Assembly: GCA_947259215.1 (NCBI GenBank)
Contig: CAMYLJ010000011.1
Coordinates: 50,037 to 114,036, forward strand
Direction: 5' to 3'
Length of the DNA stretch: 64,000 nt
From: an uncultured delta proteobacterium
Lineage (GTDB): Bacteria; Myxococcota_A; UBA9160; JAFDET01
Shown here one piece after another: positions 9,324 to 17,816 of the stretch (position 1 is the first letter of the stretch; every line of letters begins with the position of its first letter). The notes beneath the pieces were generated by a model. It was not told where the DNA came from, did no database searches, and saw nothing but the letters and a program-made list of their open reading frames with translations. Position numbers and translations under genes: made by a program.

Positions 9324-9737
9324 ATGCGTGATCCGATCCCGATGACCCGAGGCGTGCATCACGTCGGCCTCACGGTCCCGAACCTGGCGGAGACCCGCAC
9401 GTTCTTCCTGGAGACCCTGGGCTACCGGCAGGTGGGCGAGGCGCCCGACTACCCCGCCGTGTTCCTCTCCGACGGCCAGGTGATGGTCACGCTGTGGCAG
9501 GCCGAGGAGCCGCAGCAGGCGCGCCCCTTCGACCGCAAGCGCGGCATCGGGCTTCATCACCTGGCACTGGCCGTGGAGAACGAGGTCGCGCTGAAGGGGC
9601 TCCACGCGCGGCTGGCGCGCGCGTCCGGCGTGACGGTCGAGTTCGCTCCCGAGCCCCTCGGCGGCGGCCCCAGCCAGCACATGATGTGCGCGATCCCGGG
9701 CGGCATCCGGGTCGAGTTCATCGCGCCGGCGGCGTAG
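9324..9737 (+). CDS. VOC-superfamily (glyoxalase/dioxygenase-like) protein
   Basis: The 137-residue protein is a single two-module vicinal oxygen chelate domain. The likely metal ligands are His in GVHHVGLTV (about residue 12), His in LHHLALAV (about residue 75) and Glu in IRVEFIAP near the end. This is the layout of glyoxalase I-like and fosfomycin/bleomycin-resistance-like proteins; the substrate cannot be assigned. A GAGAAGGAG ribosome site precedes the ATG. The next gene starts 11 bases downstream on the same strand. Confidence 0.8.
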   Translation: MRDPIPMTRGVHHVGLTVPNLAETRTFFLETLGYRQVGEAPDYPAVFLSDGQVMVTLWQAEEPQQARPFDRKRGIGLHHLALAVENEVALKGLHARLARASGVTVEFAPEPLGGGPSQHMMCAIPGGIRVEFIAPAA

Positions 9738-9747
9738 GATCGGCTCG

Positions 9748-11388
9748 ATGGCGGGCGAGTCTCCGTTTCACGAGGGCGAGCAGCGGGTGCAGACGCGGCT
9801 CGGGGTCCGTGAGGAGATCGAGCCGTGGGCCCGACGCGTGGTCCGACCGTTCCTCCCCGAGGAGCACCGGGCGTTCTACAGCCAGCTGCCATTCCTCGTG
9901 GCGGTGGCGCGCGATGCGAACGGCCGGCCGTGGGCCACGCTGCTGGCCGAGGGGCCCGGCTTCGTCTCCTCCCCCGACCCGCGCTCGCTGCACGTCGCCG
10001 CCGTTCCCGCGCCCGGCGACGCCCTGGCGGGTGCGCTCGGCGCCGGCGCCGACGTCGGGTTGCTCGGGATCGAGCTCGAGAGCCGGCGCCGCAACCGCGT
10101 CAACGGGCGAGTCTCCCACAACGAGGCCGGGGCCTTCGTCCTGGCGGTGGAGCAGGGTTTCGGAAACTGCCCCCAGTACATCACGGAGCGCAGCTGGCGG
10201 CGCGCCGAGGCGGAGGCGCGGCCCGTGGACGCCCGCCTCGACAGCACCCTGTCGGATTCCCAGCAGCAGCTCATCGGGCGCGCCGACACCTTCTTCATCG
10301 CGACGGGCTATCGCGAGGGCGACCGCGAGAGCGAGACCTTCGGCATGGACGCCTCGCACCGGGGCGGCGCCCCCGGCTTCGTCCAGATCCGGGACGCGCG
10401 AACCCTCGTCTTCCCCGACTACGCGGGCAACAACCACTTCAATACGATCGGAAACCTCCTGCTCGACCCGCGGGTGGGGCTCCTCTTCGTGGACTTCGAG
10501 CAGGGCGATCTGCTCCAGCTGAGCGGCACGGCGGAGATCGACTGGGACTCGCCGGAGGTCGCTCGCTTCCCCGGCGCCCGCCGACTCGTCCGGATCGCGA
10601 TCGAGGAGGTGGTGGAGCTGCGCGGAGCGCTGCCGCTGCGCTGGGATGCGGAGGGCGAGGCGATCCGCGAGCTGCGTGTGGTCGGGAAGCAGAGGGAGAG
10701 CGCGGAGGTGACGTCCTTCCTGTTCGAAGCGCGGGACGGGAGTCCCCTGCCCGGCTTCGTCGCCGGGCAGTACCTGCCCCTCGAGCTGGAGATCCCGGGC
10801 CAGCCGGCGCCGGTGGTGCGCACCTACTCCCTCTCGAGCGCGCCGGATGCCGCCCGCTACCGGATCAGTGTGAAGCGCCACTCACAGGGTCTGGCATCCC
10901 GCCACCTGCACGACCGGATCGAGCTGGGCGACTTCGTTTCGGCCCGAGCCGCCCGCGGCGAGTTCGTGCTCGACTGCTCGGGCGCGCGGCCGGTCGTGCT
11001 GGCGAGTGCGGGCGTGGGACTGACGCCCCTGGTGAGCATGCTGCACCGGCTGGCCGTGCAGAGCGAGCGTCCGGTCTGGTTCGTCCACGGCGCTCGCGAC
11101 GGCGACCACCATCCGCTTCGCCAGGAGATCGAGCGGCTGGCCGAAGACAGACCCGACGTACGGCTGCACGTCGCGTACAGCCGCCCGCGCCCCGGAGACC
11201 ACGCCGGACGCGACTTCCAGAGCGAAGGCCGGGTCGACGGCGCCCTGCTGGAGAAGCTCGTTCCCGGCCTCGGGGCCGACTTCTACCTGTGCGGCCCCAC
11301 CGGCTTCATGGCGGCGATCCAGGAACAGCTGGAAGCGCGGGGCGTCCCCGAAGCGCACATCCACAGCGAATCGTTCGGGCCCGCCTGA
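9748..11388 (+). CDS. PNPOx-like/ferredoxin reductase-like fusion flavoprotein
   Basis: The 546-residue protein joins two modules. Residues 1-300 resemble the pyridoxamine-phosphate-oxidase-like split barrel (FLPEEHRAFYSQLPFLVAVA, and later NNHFNTIGNLLLDPRVGLLF), which binds FMN or related cofactors. Residues 310-546 form a ferredoxin-NADP reductase module with the FAD motif RTYSLSS, the pyridine-nucleotide loop AGVGLTPLVSML and the CGPTGFM signature. The C-terminal 2Fe-2S domain found in many relatives is absent. It probably moves electrons from NAD(P)H to a small substrate. It shares a transcript with the VOC protein, and a strong hairpin overlaps the stop. Confidence 0.85.
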   Translation: MAGESPFHEGEQRVQTRLGVREEIEPWARRVVRPFLPEEHRAFYSQLPFLVAVARDANGRPWATLLAEGPGFVSSPDPRSLHVAAVPAPGDALAGALGAGADVGLLGIELESRRRNRVNGRVSHNEAGAFVLAVEQGFGNCPQYITERSWRRAEAEARPVDARLDSTLSDSQQQLIGRADTFFIATGYREGDRESETFGMDASHRGGAPGFVQIRDARTLVFPDYAGNNHFNTIGNLLLDPRVGLLFVDFEQGDLLQLSGTAEIDWDSPEVARFPGARRLVRIAIEEVVELRGALPLRWDAEGEAIRELRVVGKQRESAEVTSFLFEARDGSPLPGFVAGQYLPLELEIPGQPAPVVRTYSLSSAPDAARYRISVKRHSQGLASRHLHDRIELGDFVSARAARGEFVLDCSGARPVVLASAGVGLTPLVSMLHRLAVQSERPVWFVHGARDGDHHPLRQEIERLAEDRPDVRLHVAYSRPRPGDHAGRDFQSEGRVDGALLEKLVPGLGADFYLCGPTGFMAAIQEQLEARGVPEAHIHSESFGPA

Positions 11389-11430
11389 CGGGCACACGCA
11401 AGCCCCGTGGGGCGACGTGTGATGCCCGTC
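11387..11430 (+). terminator. Nested hairpin after the fusion flavoprotein gene
   Basis: The arms gacgggca (11387-11394) and tgcccgtc (11423-11430) enclose further pairing (cacg/cgtg and gcccc/ggggc) around a 2-base loop. It overlaps the stop codon. There is no U-tract, so termination is likely but not certain. Confidence 0.5.
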
Positions 11431-11484
11431 CCTTGGCTGGAGCCTCCGTTCGGCCGATCCAGGAATCGGAAGGAGGTCTCTCGC

Positions 11485-11688
11485 ATGGGCAAGATCATTG
11501 GCTGGATGCTCGTCGCTGCCGTCGCCTGGGCGGGCTGGCAGCTCCACAGCAAGGGCGCGGAGGAAGCCTTCGGCGGCGCGCTGGCGCCGAGCGCGGCCGC
11601 CACCGACGACGAGAAGGAAGCCCTGGGCGCACGCCCCACCCGGCTCTCGCCTGCGGCCCAGATGGCGCCGATTCCCGGCGTCGACTGA
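11485..11688 (+). CDS. Small membrane-anchored protein
   Basis: The 67-residue product starts at ATG 11485 behind a strong GAAGGAGG. Residues 4-20 form one hydrophobic segment (IIGWMLVAAVAWAGWQL). The rest is Ala/Pro-rich and acidic, with no Cys and no sorting signal. It could be an anchored periplasmic peptide or have an uncleaved signal. It is the first gene of the exosortase locus, followed 120 bases later by the 53-residue PEP-CTERM peptide. I do not recognise the family. Confidence 0.6.
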   Translation: MGKIIGWMLVAAVAWAGWQLHSKGAEEAFGGALAPSAAATDDEKEALGARPTRLSPAAQMAPIPGVD

Positions 11689-11807
11689 GTCCTTCCCGGG
11701 CACGAAGACAAGGCGCAAGTCCGCAGCGCGTTTCTCGCGCGCTCCTGACACCTGCAGGGGCCGGGGGGCCACTTCCATCCTGGATTCGAAACCCCAGGAG
11801 GACCCTT

Positions 11808-11969
11808 ATGCGCGTCTCCAGCTTCCTCGTCGCAGCGGCCGCCGTGCTGGCCAGCAAGCCCGCGGCAGCGGCCGTTCTCGCCAGCATCCCGGAGCCTGCC
11901 GGCCTGACCATGGTCGGGCTGGCCGCGGCTGCCGGATTCGTCGTGTACCAGGTCCGCAAGCGCCGCTAG
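11808..11969 (+). CDS. 53-residue PEP-CTERM protein
   Basis: This short gene starts at ATG 11808 with CAGGAGG upstream. Residues 1-22 form a signal peptide (MRVSSFLVAAAAVLASKPAA). A classic PEP-CTERM exosortase signal begins almost at once: PEP at 28-30, a hydrophobic helix (LTMVGLAAAAGFVVYQV) and a basic end (RKRR). The mature part between the signal peptide and the PEP motif is only a handful of residues, far below the usual size of PEP-CTERM substrates. The exosortase gene lies 850 bases downstream on the same strand. It may be a dedicated substrate, a processed peptide or a decayed gene reduced to its targeting signals. Confidence 0.75.
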   Translation: MRVSSFLVAAAAVLASKPAAAAVLASIPEPAGLTMVGLAAAAGFVVYQVRKRR

Positions 11970-11979
11970 CCCGCAGCCG

Positions 11980-12819
11980 ATGGAGCGGCTCCTGGTCGCC
12001 AGCCCGGCAATCGTGCACGGGTCCATCCTGATCGCGGCGATCCTCGCCGTGGGTGCGTGGGAGACGCGAGCGCCGCGTCGCGCACTCAAGGCGGCGCTCG
12101 CCCCGCGCTGGGTGAGCAACTTCGGCCTGGCGCTCGTGAACAGCGTCACGGTCTACCGGATCTTCCCGCTCTTCGGCTTCAGCCTGGCGCTCGTCGCCGA
12201 GAGCCGCGGCTGGGGTCTCTTCAACGCCGTACCGCTCCCGCTCGGGATCCCGGTGCTCGCAACGCTGCTGCTGCTGGATCTGGGCCACTACACGCGCCAC
12301 CGGATCTTCCACGCCGTTCCCCTGCTCTGGTCGGTGCACCGCATCCACCACGCCGACCCGGACGTGGATCTCACCACCAGCCTGCGATTCCATCCCGTCG
12401 AGGCGCTCGGCTTCGCGGCGTTCGATCTCGCGATGGTGTTCGCCCTCGGCGCGCCGCCGATCGCGGTGCTGCTCTACCACGCCATCAACGCCGGCCTCGG
12501 CCCGATCCAGCACGCAAATGCCCGCTACCCACAGCCCGTCGATCGCATCCTGCGCGCCTTCCTCGTCACGCCGGAGCTCCACCGCGTGCACCACTCCACG
12601 CGGGTCGCGGAGGCAAACAGCAACTTCGGCGCCATGCTTCCCTGGTGGGATGTCCTCTTCGGCACCTATCGCGCGCAGCCCGAGGGCGGCCACGAGGGGA
12701 TGGCGATCGGACTCACGGAGTACGACGAGCCCGCACGGCTCTCCCTCGTCCGACTGCTGGCCGACCCGATCTGGCCGGCCCGGGACGGGGGCCATCGGGT
12801 CGCGGGAGCGGCCCGATGA
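11980..12819 (+). CDS. Sterol desaturase/fatty acid hydroxylase-family enzyme
   Basis: The 279-residue integral membrane protein carries the family's three His boxes: H103-x3-H107-x3-H111 (HYTRHRIFH), HRIHH (120-124) and HRVHH (201-205). These hold a di-iron centre that hydroxylates or desaturates lipid chains. Four to five hydrophobic segments are visible. It begins 10 bases after the PEP-CTERM peptide gene, and its stop overlaps the exosortase start (ATGA), so the three are co-expressed. The lipid substrate is unknown; a role in modifying the envelope or a lipid used with the exosortase system is speculation. Confidence 0.85.
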   Translation: MERLLVASPAIVHGSILIAAILAVGAWETRAPRRALKAALAPRWVSNFGLALVNSVTVYRIFPLFGFSLALVAESRGWGLFNAVPLPLGIPVLATLLLLDLGHYTRHRIFHAVPLLWSVHRIHHADPDVDLTTSLRFHPVEALGFAAFDLAMVFALGAPPIAVLLYHAINAGLGPIQHANARYPQPVDRILRAFLVTPELHRVHHSTRVAEANSNFGAMLPWWDVLFGTYRAQPEGGHEGMAIGLTEYDEPARLSLVRLLADPIWPARDGGHRVAGAAR

Positions 12820-13835
12820 ACGCCTCGCTGCGCGACCTGGGACTCGCAGCCGCGGGCGGCTCGCTGCTGGCGCTGAGCCCGCTGACCACCCACCAGCTGC
12901 TGCCGTCGGTCGCCATCGGCACGGCCGGCGGCGCCCTGGCGTTCGGCTTCCTGCTCCGGCGCCGCGGGTCGGAAGCCGGCGACGTACACCCGAGGACCGC
13001 ACGTCCCGCGGGCAGCGCACACGCGCTGCCGCTCGCGGTGCTGGGGCTGCTCGCCCTGCACGCGCTGGTCTTCGCTCCGACCCTGGTCTGGATGTTCGAG
13101 CACTGGAGCCGGGACCTCTGGCTGAACAACCACGGGCTCTTCGTCCCTCCCCTGGTGGCGGTCCTTTCCTGGCTGATCCTGTCCCGGGACGACGACCGCA
13201 GCGTGGACGCGTCGGCCTGGGGCTTCGCCTTGCTGGTGCCCGGCCTGCTGATGCTCGTCGCGGATGCGGTGATCCGGAGCCATTACCTGGCCGCGCTCGG
13301 ATTCGTCGCGACCCTGCCCGGGCTGTCGCTGCTGCTGCTCGGCGTCCGCCGCACCCGGCTGCTGGCGGTGCCGCTCGCCCTCACGTTGCTGATGCTGCCC
13401 GTTCCGCGCACCCTGGCGACCCACCTTCAGCTGCAGGAGATCACGGCCTGGGGCTCTCACCTCGTGCTCGTGGGCCTGGGGCTCCCGATCACGCGCGAAG
13501 GGATCGTCCTGTCCGGCGCCGGTCAGACGTGGACGGTGCGCGAAGCGTGCAGCGGGTTCTCCACGCTCTACGCCGCCTTCGCCGTGTCGCTGATCCTGGC
13601 CTGCTTCGCCCGCTCCCACGCGAGGCGCGGCCTGCTGCTGCTGGCGGCCCCGGCCCTCGCCATGCTGGCCAACGTCCTGCGCGCAGCGGCGCTCGTCGTC
13701 CTCAGCCACTTCGCCGGCCGCTGGACCCTCGACACCTGGCTCCACGGCGCGTCGGGCGTCGCTGCCCTGCTGGCCGCGCTCTGCGTGATCTTCCTGCTGG
13801 CGGATCGGCAGGGTCTGCGGGAGAGCTTCTCGTGA
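12816..13835 (+). CDS. Exosortase/archaeosortase-family transpeptidase
   Basis: The 339-residue polytopic protein has all exosortase landmarks: NNHGLFVPP near residue 104 after the first loop, the catalytic Cys245 in REACSGFSTLY, Arg289 in NVLRAAALV and His310 in LHGASG. About eight membrane segments surround them. Exosortases cleave PEP-CTERM proteins at the outer face of the inner membrane and are thought to transfer them to an envelope glycan or lipid. The likely substrate is the 53-residue peptide at 11808. No EpsI domain is fused; only a 28-codon stub follows with a GTGA overlap. The subtype cannot be named from sequence alone. Confidence 0.9.
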   Translation: MNASLRDLGLAAAGGSLLALSPLTTHQLLPSVAIGTAGGALAFGFLLRRRGSEAGDVHPRTARPAGSAHALPLAVLGLLALHALVFAPTLVWMFEHWSRDLWLNNHGLFVPPLVAVLSWLILSRDDDRSVDASAWGFALLVPGLLMLVADAVIRSHYLAALGFVATLPGLSLLLLGVRRTRLLAVPLALTLLMLPVPRTLATHLQLQEITAWGSHLVLVGLGLPITREGIVLSGAGQTWTVREACSGFSTLYAAFAVSLILACFARSHARRGLLLLAAPALAMLANVLRAAALVVLSHFAGRWTLDTWLHGASGVAALLAALCVIFLLADRQGLRESFS

Positions 13836-13918
13836 TCCCGCTCTCGAGCCGCTACGCCGCGCCCGCCATCCTGATGCTGGCGCTGGCCGGCGCCCTGGTC
13901 TGGCTGGCCGGCGCCTAG
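13832..13918 (+). CDS. 28-residue stub, possibly truncated EpsI-like gene
   Basis: GTG 13832 overlaps the exosortase stop as GTGA. The 28-residue product is one hydrophobic segment (AAPAILMLALAGALVWLAGA) and then stops. Exosortases are often followed by the EpsI (DUF3485) partner, which begins with just such a membrane anchor, so this looks like an EpsI gene cut after its first helix. The stop overlaps the 3' end of the convergent DUF47 gene by four bases. A functional micro-protein is the alternative. Confidence 0.4.
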   Translation: MIPLSSRYAAPAILMLALAGALVWLAGA

Positions 13919-14583
13919 CTCGCGATCAGGAGACGCAGCCGGTTGCCGACGCGCTCGGCGTAGTCCGCCAGGTCGGCGATCCAGCCGATCATCTCGTACC
14001 AGAAGACCGTGCCCACACCGAGCTCCGACTCCATGGCGAAGAGCCGGCGCGCCAGGCTCTCGGCCAGGGCGTCGGTGTCCGTCTCGATGCGGCCGAGAGA
14101 CTCGATCATCTCCTCGACCCGGCTGACCTCGCGACCCCGGAAGCCGGTCTCGACCAGCTCGTCGAGCTCGTCGATCACGGCCTGGGCCTGCTCGCAGGTC
14201 GCCACGACCTTCTGCACGAGCTGCTGCAACGGCTCGCGCAGCGACTCGGGCACGGTCATCTGCCGCTGGTCGGCGAGCCCCGCCACGTCCTGGGCCGTGT
14301 CGGCGATGCTGTCCTGGGCGTCCAGGATCTCGAGCATGTCGCGACGGTCCATCGCCATGAAGAGACGCCGCGGGAGGTTCGCGCGGATCTCGTTCTTGAC
14401 CTGATCGGCCCGGTGCTCGAGCTCGTCGATCTCCCGCCGCACCTGGCGCACGCGCTCGTGATCCGCCGCGATCATCGCCTCGATCAGCTCCGGAACCTTG
14501 CGGGCGCACGCCACCACGACCCGCATGTGCTCCTGCATGGGCTTCACGGGCGAGCTGCGGAAGAGGTTCTGGATCCAGGTCAT
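13915..14583 (-). CDS. DUF47/PhoU-like phosphate transport accessory protein
   Basis: The 222-residue, largely helical and highly charged protein belongs to the TIGR00153/DUF47 family (AHERVRQVRREIDELEHRAD, LDAQDSIADTAQDVAGLA, WIADLADYAERVGNRLRLLI). Members are PhoU-like regulators usually paired with PiT phosphate transporters, which they are thought to modulate. Here the start ATG is one base from the stop of the pit gene, on the same strand, so the two are translationally linked. It ends convergent with the exosortase locus. Confidence 0.9.
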   Translation of the reverse strand: MTWIQNLFRSSPVKPMQEHMRVVVACARKVPELIEAMIAADHERVRQVRREIDELEHRADQVKNEIRANLPRRLFMAMDRRDMLEILDAQDSIADTAQDVAGLADQRQMTVPESLREPLQQLVQKVVATCEQAQAVIDELDELVETGFRGREVSRVEEMIESLGRIETDTDALAESLARRLFAMESELGVGTVFWYEMIGWIADLADYAERVGNRLRLLIAS

Positions 14584-14584
14584 G

Positions 14585-15850
14585 TCAGTCTCCCAGGAGT
14601 CCCTTGAAGAAGTAGAAGAAGAAGACGGAGAGGAGTGCCCCGGTAGGCAGGGTCACGACCCAGGAGACGGCGATCGAGCCCACCACGCGCAGGTCGAGCG
14701 CCCCGATGCCCCGGGCGAGACCCACTCCCAGCACCGCGCCCACCAGGGTGTGGGTGGTCGAGATCGGGATTCCGAGCCGAGACGCGATCACGATCGTCAG
14801 CGCCGCCGCCAGCTCGGCGGCGAAGCCGCGGCTCGGCGTGAGCTCCGTGATCTTCTTGCCGACGGTCTCCATCACACGGTAGCCGTAGGTCGCGAGTCCC
14901 AGCACGATGCCGAGCCCCCCGATGCCGAGCATCCAGGGCGCGATCTCGGCCTTCTTGCCGAGCTCCTCGACTCCGGTGGTCTGGAAGACGGCCGCCAGCG
15001 GGCCGATGGCGTTGGCCACGTCGTTCGAGCCGTGGGCGAACGCCACGGCGCAGGCGGTCATCACCTGGAGCACCCCGAAGATCATCTCCACGCGCCGGAA
15101 GTGGAAGGCGCGATCCTCGGTCTCCGGAACCCGCACGCGCGCGAGGATCACGCGGCCCACCAGCGCGCCGACGACCCCGAGCGCCGTCGCCGCCAGCAGG
15201 GCCTGCTGGAGATCCAGGTCGAGCTTCACGTTCTTGAGGCCCTTGAAGAGGGTCACGAGGGCCAGGGTGAAGATCACGACGAAGACGAAGTACGGCCCCA
15301 CCCGGCGGGCGCGGTCGATCGGGTCGGCCTGGTCGAGGACGCTGGCGCGGATGATCGAGAAGATCAGGAACGCGAGCGTCCCCGAGATGAGCGGCGAGGT
15401 GAGCCAGGAGAGCGCAATCTGCCCGACCTTTCCCCAGGCCACGGCGTCCATCCCGATTCCGACGGCGCCGAAGCCGACGATGGCGCCCACGATGGAGTGG
15501 GTGGTGGAGACGGGCCAGCCGGCGCGGCTCGCCAGCAGCAGCCAGGTGCCGGCGGCGGCCAGGGAAGCCAGCATCCCGTAGACCAGCAGGTCGGGGCTGT
15601 CCGCGAACAGTGCGGGGTCGAGGATCCCCTTGCGCACGGTGTCCGTGACGTGGCCTCCCGCCAGGAAGGCGCCGCCGAACTCGAACACCCCCGCCACCAG
15701 GATGGCGCCCCGGATCGTGAGCGCGCCGGAGCCGACGCTCGTCCCCATGGCGTTGGCGACGTCGTTGGCCCCGATGGCCCACGCCATGTAGAGGGCCAGA
15801 CCGGCGCCGATCAGCATCGGCAGCGGAACGTCGAGAAGCTGCTCGAACAT
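14585..15850 (-). CDS. pit: Inorganic phosphate transporter, PiT family
   Basis: The 421-residue protein has about ten membrane helices and two copies of the PiT signature: GANDVANAMGTSVGSGALT near the start and GSNDVANAIGPLAA in the middle, each followed by a short S-T-T-H motif (PVSTTHS, PISTTHT). These residues form the phosphate and cation path. It imports phosphate using a proton or sodium gradient. ATG 15850 is chosen; a second ATG at 15871 would add seven residues. The gene is divergent from the paralogous membrane cluster and followed by its DUF47 partner. Confidence 0.95.
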   Translation of the reverse strand: MFEQLLDVPLPMLIGAGLALYMAWAIGANDVANAMGTSVGSGALTIRGAILVAGVFEFGGAFLAGGHVTDTVRKGILDPALFADSPDLLVYGMLASLAAAGTWLLLASRAGWPVSTTHSIVGAIVGFGAVGIGMDAVAWGKVGQIALSWLTSPLISGTLAFLIFSIIRASVLDQADPIDRARRVGPYFVFVVIFTLALVTLFKGLKNVKLDLDLQQALLAATALGVVGALVGRVILARVRVPETEDRAFHFRRVEMIFGVLQVMTACAVAFAHGSNDVANAIGPLAAVFQTTGVEELGKKAEIAPWMLGIGGLGIVLGLATYGYRVMETVGKKITELTPSRGFAAELAAALTIVIASRLGIPISTTHTLVGAVLGVGLARGIGALDLRVVGSIAVSWVVTLPTGALLSVFFFYFFKGLLGD

Positions 15851-15955
15851 GCAGGCGAGAGAATGGCACAAGCCGCCGCGCCAGGCGGGCGGTGGGGGGA
15901 CGCCCCTCGGGGGTCAACCCGGCGCCGGCGTGCGAAATCGGGTACAAGCCGCGGG

Positions 15956-17785
15956 ATGCGGTCGCTGATGCTCCCGCTCGCCTACCTCCCGGCACTCGCC
16001 ACGGGACTGCTCGTGTGCCAGCACGCGGAGAACGTTCCGGTCTGGGACGACTTCGATCGCGTGCCGCTGCTAGAGCGCTTCGCCGAGGGCGAGCTCGGCT
16101 TCCAGGACCTGTACGCGGCGCACATCGACCACCGCATCGTGATGACGCGTCTGGTCATCCTCGCCAACGCGAAGCTCAGCGGCGGAAACCTCGTGTGGGA
16201 GAACTGGGTCACGTTCGCCATCGTGGTGGGGACGGCCGTAGTGCTGGGCGCGCTCTTGCGCCGCAGCCTGCCCGATGCACCGGCCACGTGCTTCGCGGCG
16301 GTGCTGGGGATGAACGCGCTGGTCTTCTCGCCGCTCCAGTGGGAGAACTTCCTGTGGGCGATCCAGACCGCGTTCGTCCTGCCCATGGCATGCCTGGTAG
16401 CGGCCCTTCTGGCGCTGGAGCTGGGGCTCTCGCTGTGGGTCCGTTTCGGTCTGGCGCTGGCGGCGGCCGTGGTGGGCACCCACAGCTTCTCCCATGGGCT
16501 GTTGATCTGGGGCGCCGTCCCGGCCTGGGTACTGCTGCGGGGATCGGCCCCGAACGGCGCAGGGGACTCCCGCAGGGCCTTCGTGATGGCATGGGCGCTC
16601 GCGGCGGCTGCGATCCTGCTGCCGTACTTCCTCGCGGACTACCGTGTCGCCACCAGTCACGCGTACGGCGTGGAGGCCGGCGAGCATACGCCGTTCGTCG
16701 CCTACGCTGCCGAGGCCGCAAGCCGCCCTCGGCTCGCGGCCAATTTCTACCTCTCGATGGTCGGCAGCCCGCTTTCCCGACTGGGACCCTGGGCGCCCCG
16801 AGACGTGGCCCTGGCGTGGGGACTCGCCGTGCACGGACTCCTCGCCGTCGCCCTGACCCGCGTGGTGCTGGCGAGAGACCGCGCGCTCTGGGAGCGCAGC
16901 CTGCCCTGGATCGTCCTCGCCGGCGTGACCCTGATTGCGTGCGGCCTGACGGCGCTGGGGCGAGCCGTTCCCACCAACGCGCTCTACGCGCTGGCTCCGC
17001 GCTACGTGAGCGTCTCGCAGTACGCGCTGGTGGCGCTCGTGGCGCTGGGGGCGCTCCTCGCGACGCGGAGCCCGCGTGCGCGCCTGGTCGTGGTGGCGGT
17101 CGCAGGTCTGCTGGCCCTGCCGGTGGCTGCCGGCTGGAAGGCCGGAGTCGACGGAATGGTCGGCTGGCAGACCACTCGGCTCCAGGCGCGCACCTCGCTC
17201 CTGTTCATCCGGGACTTCGCGCCCCGCTACGTCAAGCGCCTCGATCGCGACTACGAGATGGTTCGCGGGCCGGCGGAGACGTTGGACCGCTACGGCTACC
17301 TGGATCCTCCCCTGGCTCGCGACCGGCGTCCCGACGCATTCGAGTTCGCGCAGCCAGGGGTGGATGGAGTCTCGGGGCGCATCGACTCGGCTCGGGTCGG
17401 GCCCGGCCGGCTGTCCGTCCGGGGCCACGCCGCGCTCGGGCGAGGCCCGGGTCGCGAGGCGCACGGGGTGCTCCTCACGCTGGGCGACGAGGGCGCGCGT
17501 CGCGTCGTGGGGATCGGCGAGGGCAGAGCGCGGCCCCCGGGTCGCCTGTACCGGCACGACCACCTGCACGGCGAGATCGAGCTCGATCCCGCCAAGCCCA
17601 CCGACGTCTGGCGGGCCCGGGTGGACGCGGCGCAGCTTCCCGAAGCCCCGGTCGTTCACATCGAGGCCTTCGTGGTGGATTCGGACCGCATGCGTCTGCA
17701 CCCGCTTCCCCAGCGACTTCGCGTCACGCGCAGCGCGGGCGAACTGCGGGTCGAGGTCGAGTCCTCCGACGAGTCAGGTCGCTAG
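15956..17785 (+). CDS. Polytopic membrane protein, paralogue 1 of 3
   Basis: The 609-residue protein starts at ATG 15956. A signal-anchor helix is followed by a loop with VPVWDDFDR (about residue 24) and HIDHRIVMTRL (about residue 55). About nine further helices carry SPLQWENFLW, THSFSHGLLIWG and GSPLSRLG. After the last helix, WQTTRLQARTSLLFI leads into a beta-rich C-terminal domain of roughly 160 residues (GRLSVRGHA, HGVLLTLGDEG, EAFVVDSDRMRLHPL). The acidic pair in the first outer loop is typical of GT-C glycosyltransferases, so an envelope sugar transfer role is likely but unproven. Two paralogues follow directly. Confidence 0.8.
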   Translation: MRSLMLPLAYLPALATGLLVCQHAENVPVWDDFDRVPLLERFAEGELGFQDLYAAHIDHRIVMTRLVILANAKLSGGNLVWENWVTFAIVVGTAVVLGALLRRSLPDAPATCFAAVLGMNALVFSPLQWENFLWAIQTAFVLPMACLVAALLALELGLSLWVRFGLALAAAVVGTHSFSHGLLIWGAVPAWVLLRGSAPNGAGDSRRAFVMAWALAAAAILLPYFLADYRVATSHAYGVEAGEHTPFVAYAAEAASRPRLAANFYLSMVGSPLSRLGPWAPRDVALAWGLAVHGLLAVALTRVVLARDRALWERSLPWIVLAGVTLIACGLTALGRAVPTNALYALAPRYVSVSQYALVALVALGALLATRSPRARLVVVAVAGLLALPVAAGWKAGVDGMVGWQTTRLQARTSLLFIRDFAPRYVKRLDRDYEMVRGPAETLDRYGYLDPPLARDRRPDAFEFAQPGVDGVSGRIDSARVGPGRLSVRGHAALGRGPGREAHGVLLTLGDEGARRVVGIGEGRARPPGRLYRHDHLHGEIELDPAKPTDVWRARVDAAQLPEAPVVHIEAFVVDSDRMRLHPLPQRLRVTRSAGELRVEVESSDESGR

Positions 17786-17816
17786 CCCCGAGCGCGAAGG
17801 GCTACCGTTGGCCCCC

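Noticed and set aside
14498-15955. Very long open frames opposite or upstream of real genes (for example the frame reaching back to 14498 before the membrane protein, and 400-880 codon frames opposite other genes)
   Set aside because: GC-rich coding DNA leaves antisense frames open; translations are Arg/Ala/Gly/Pro-rich with no motifs and overlap well-supported genes.
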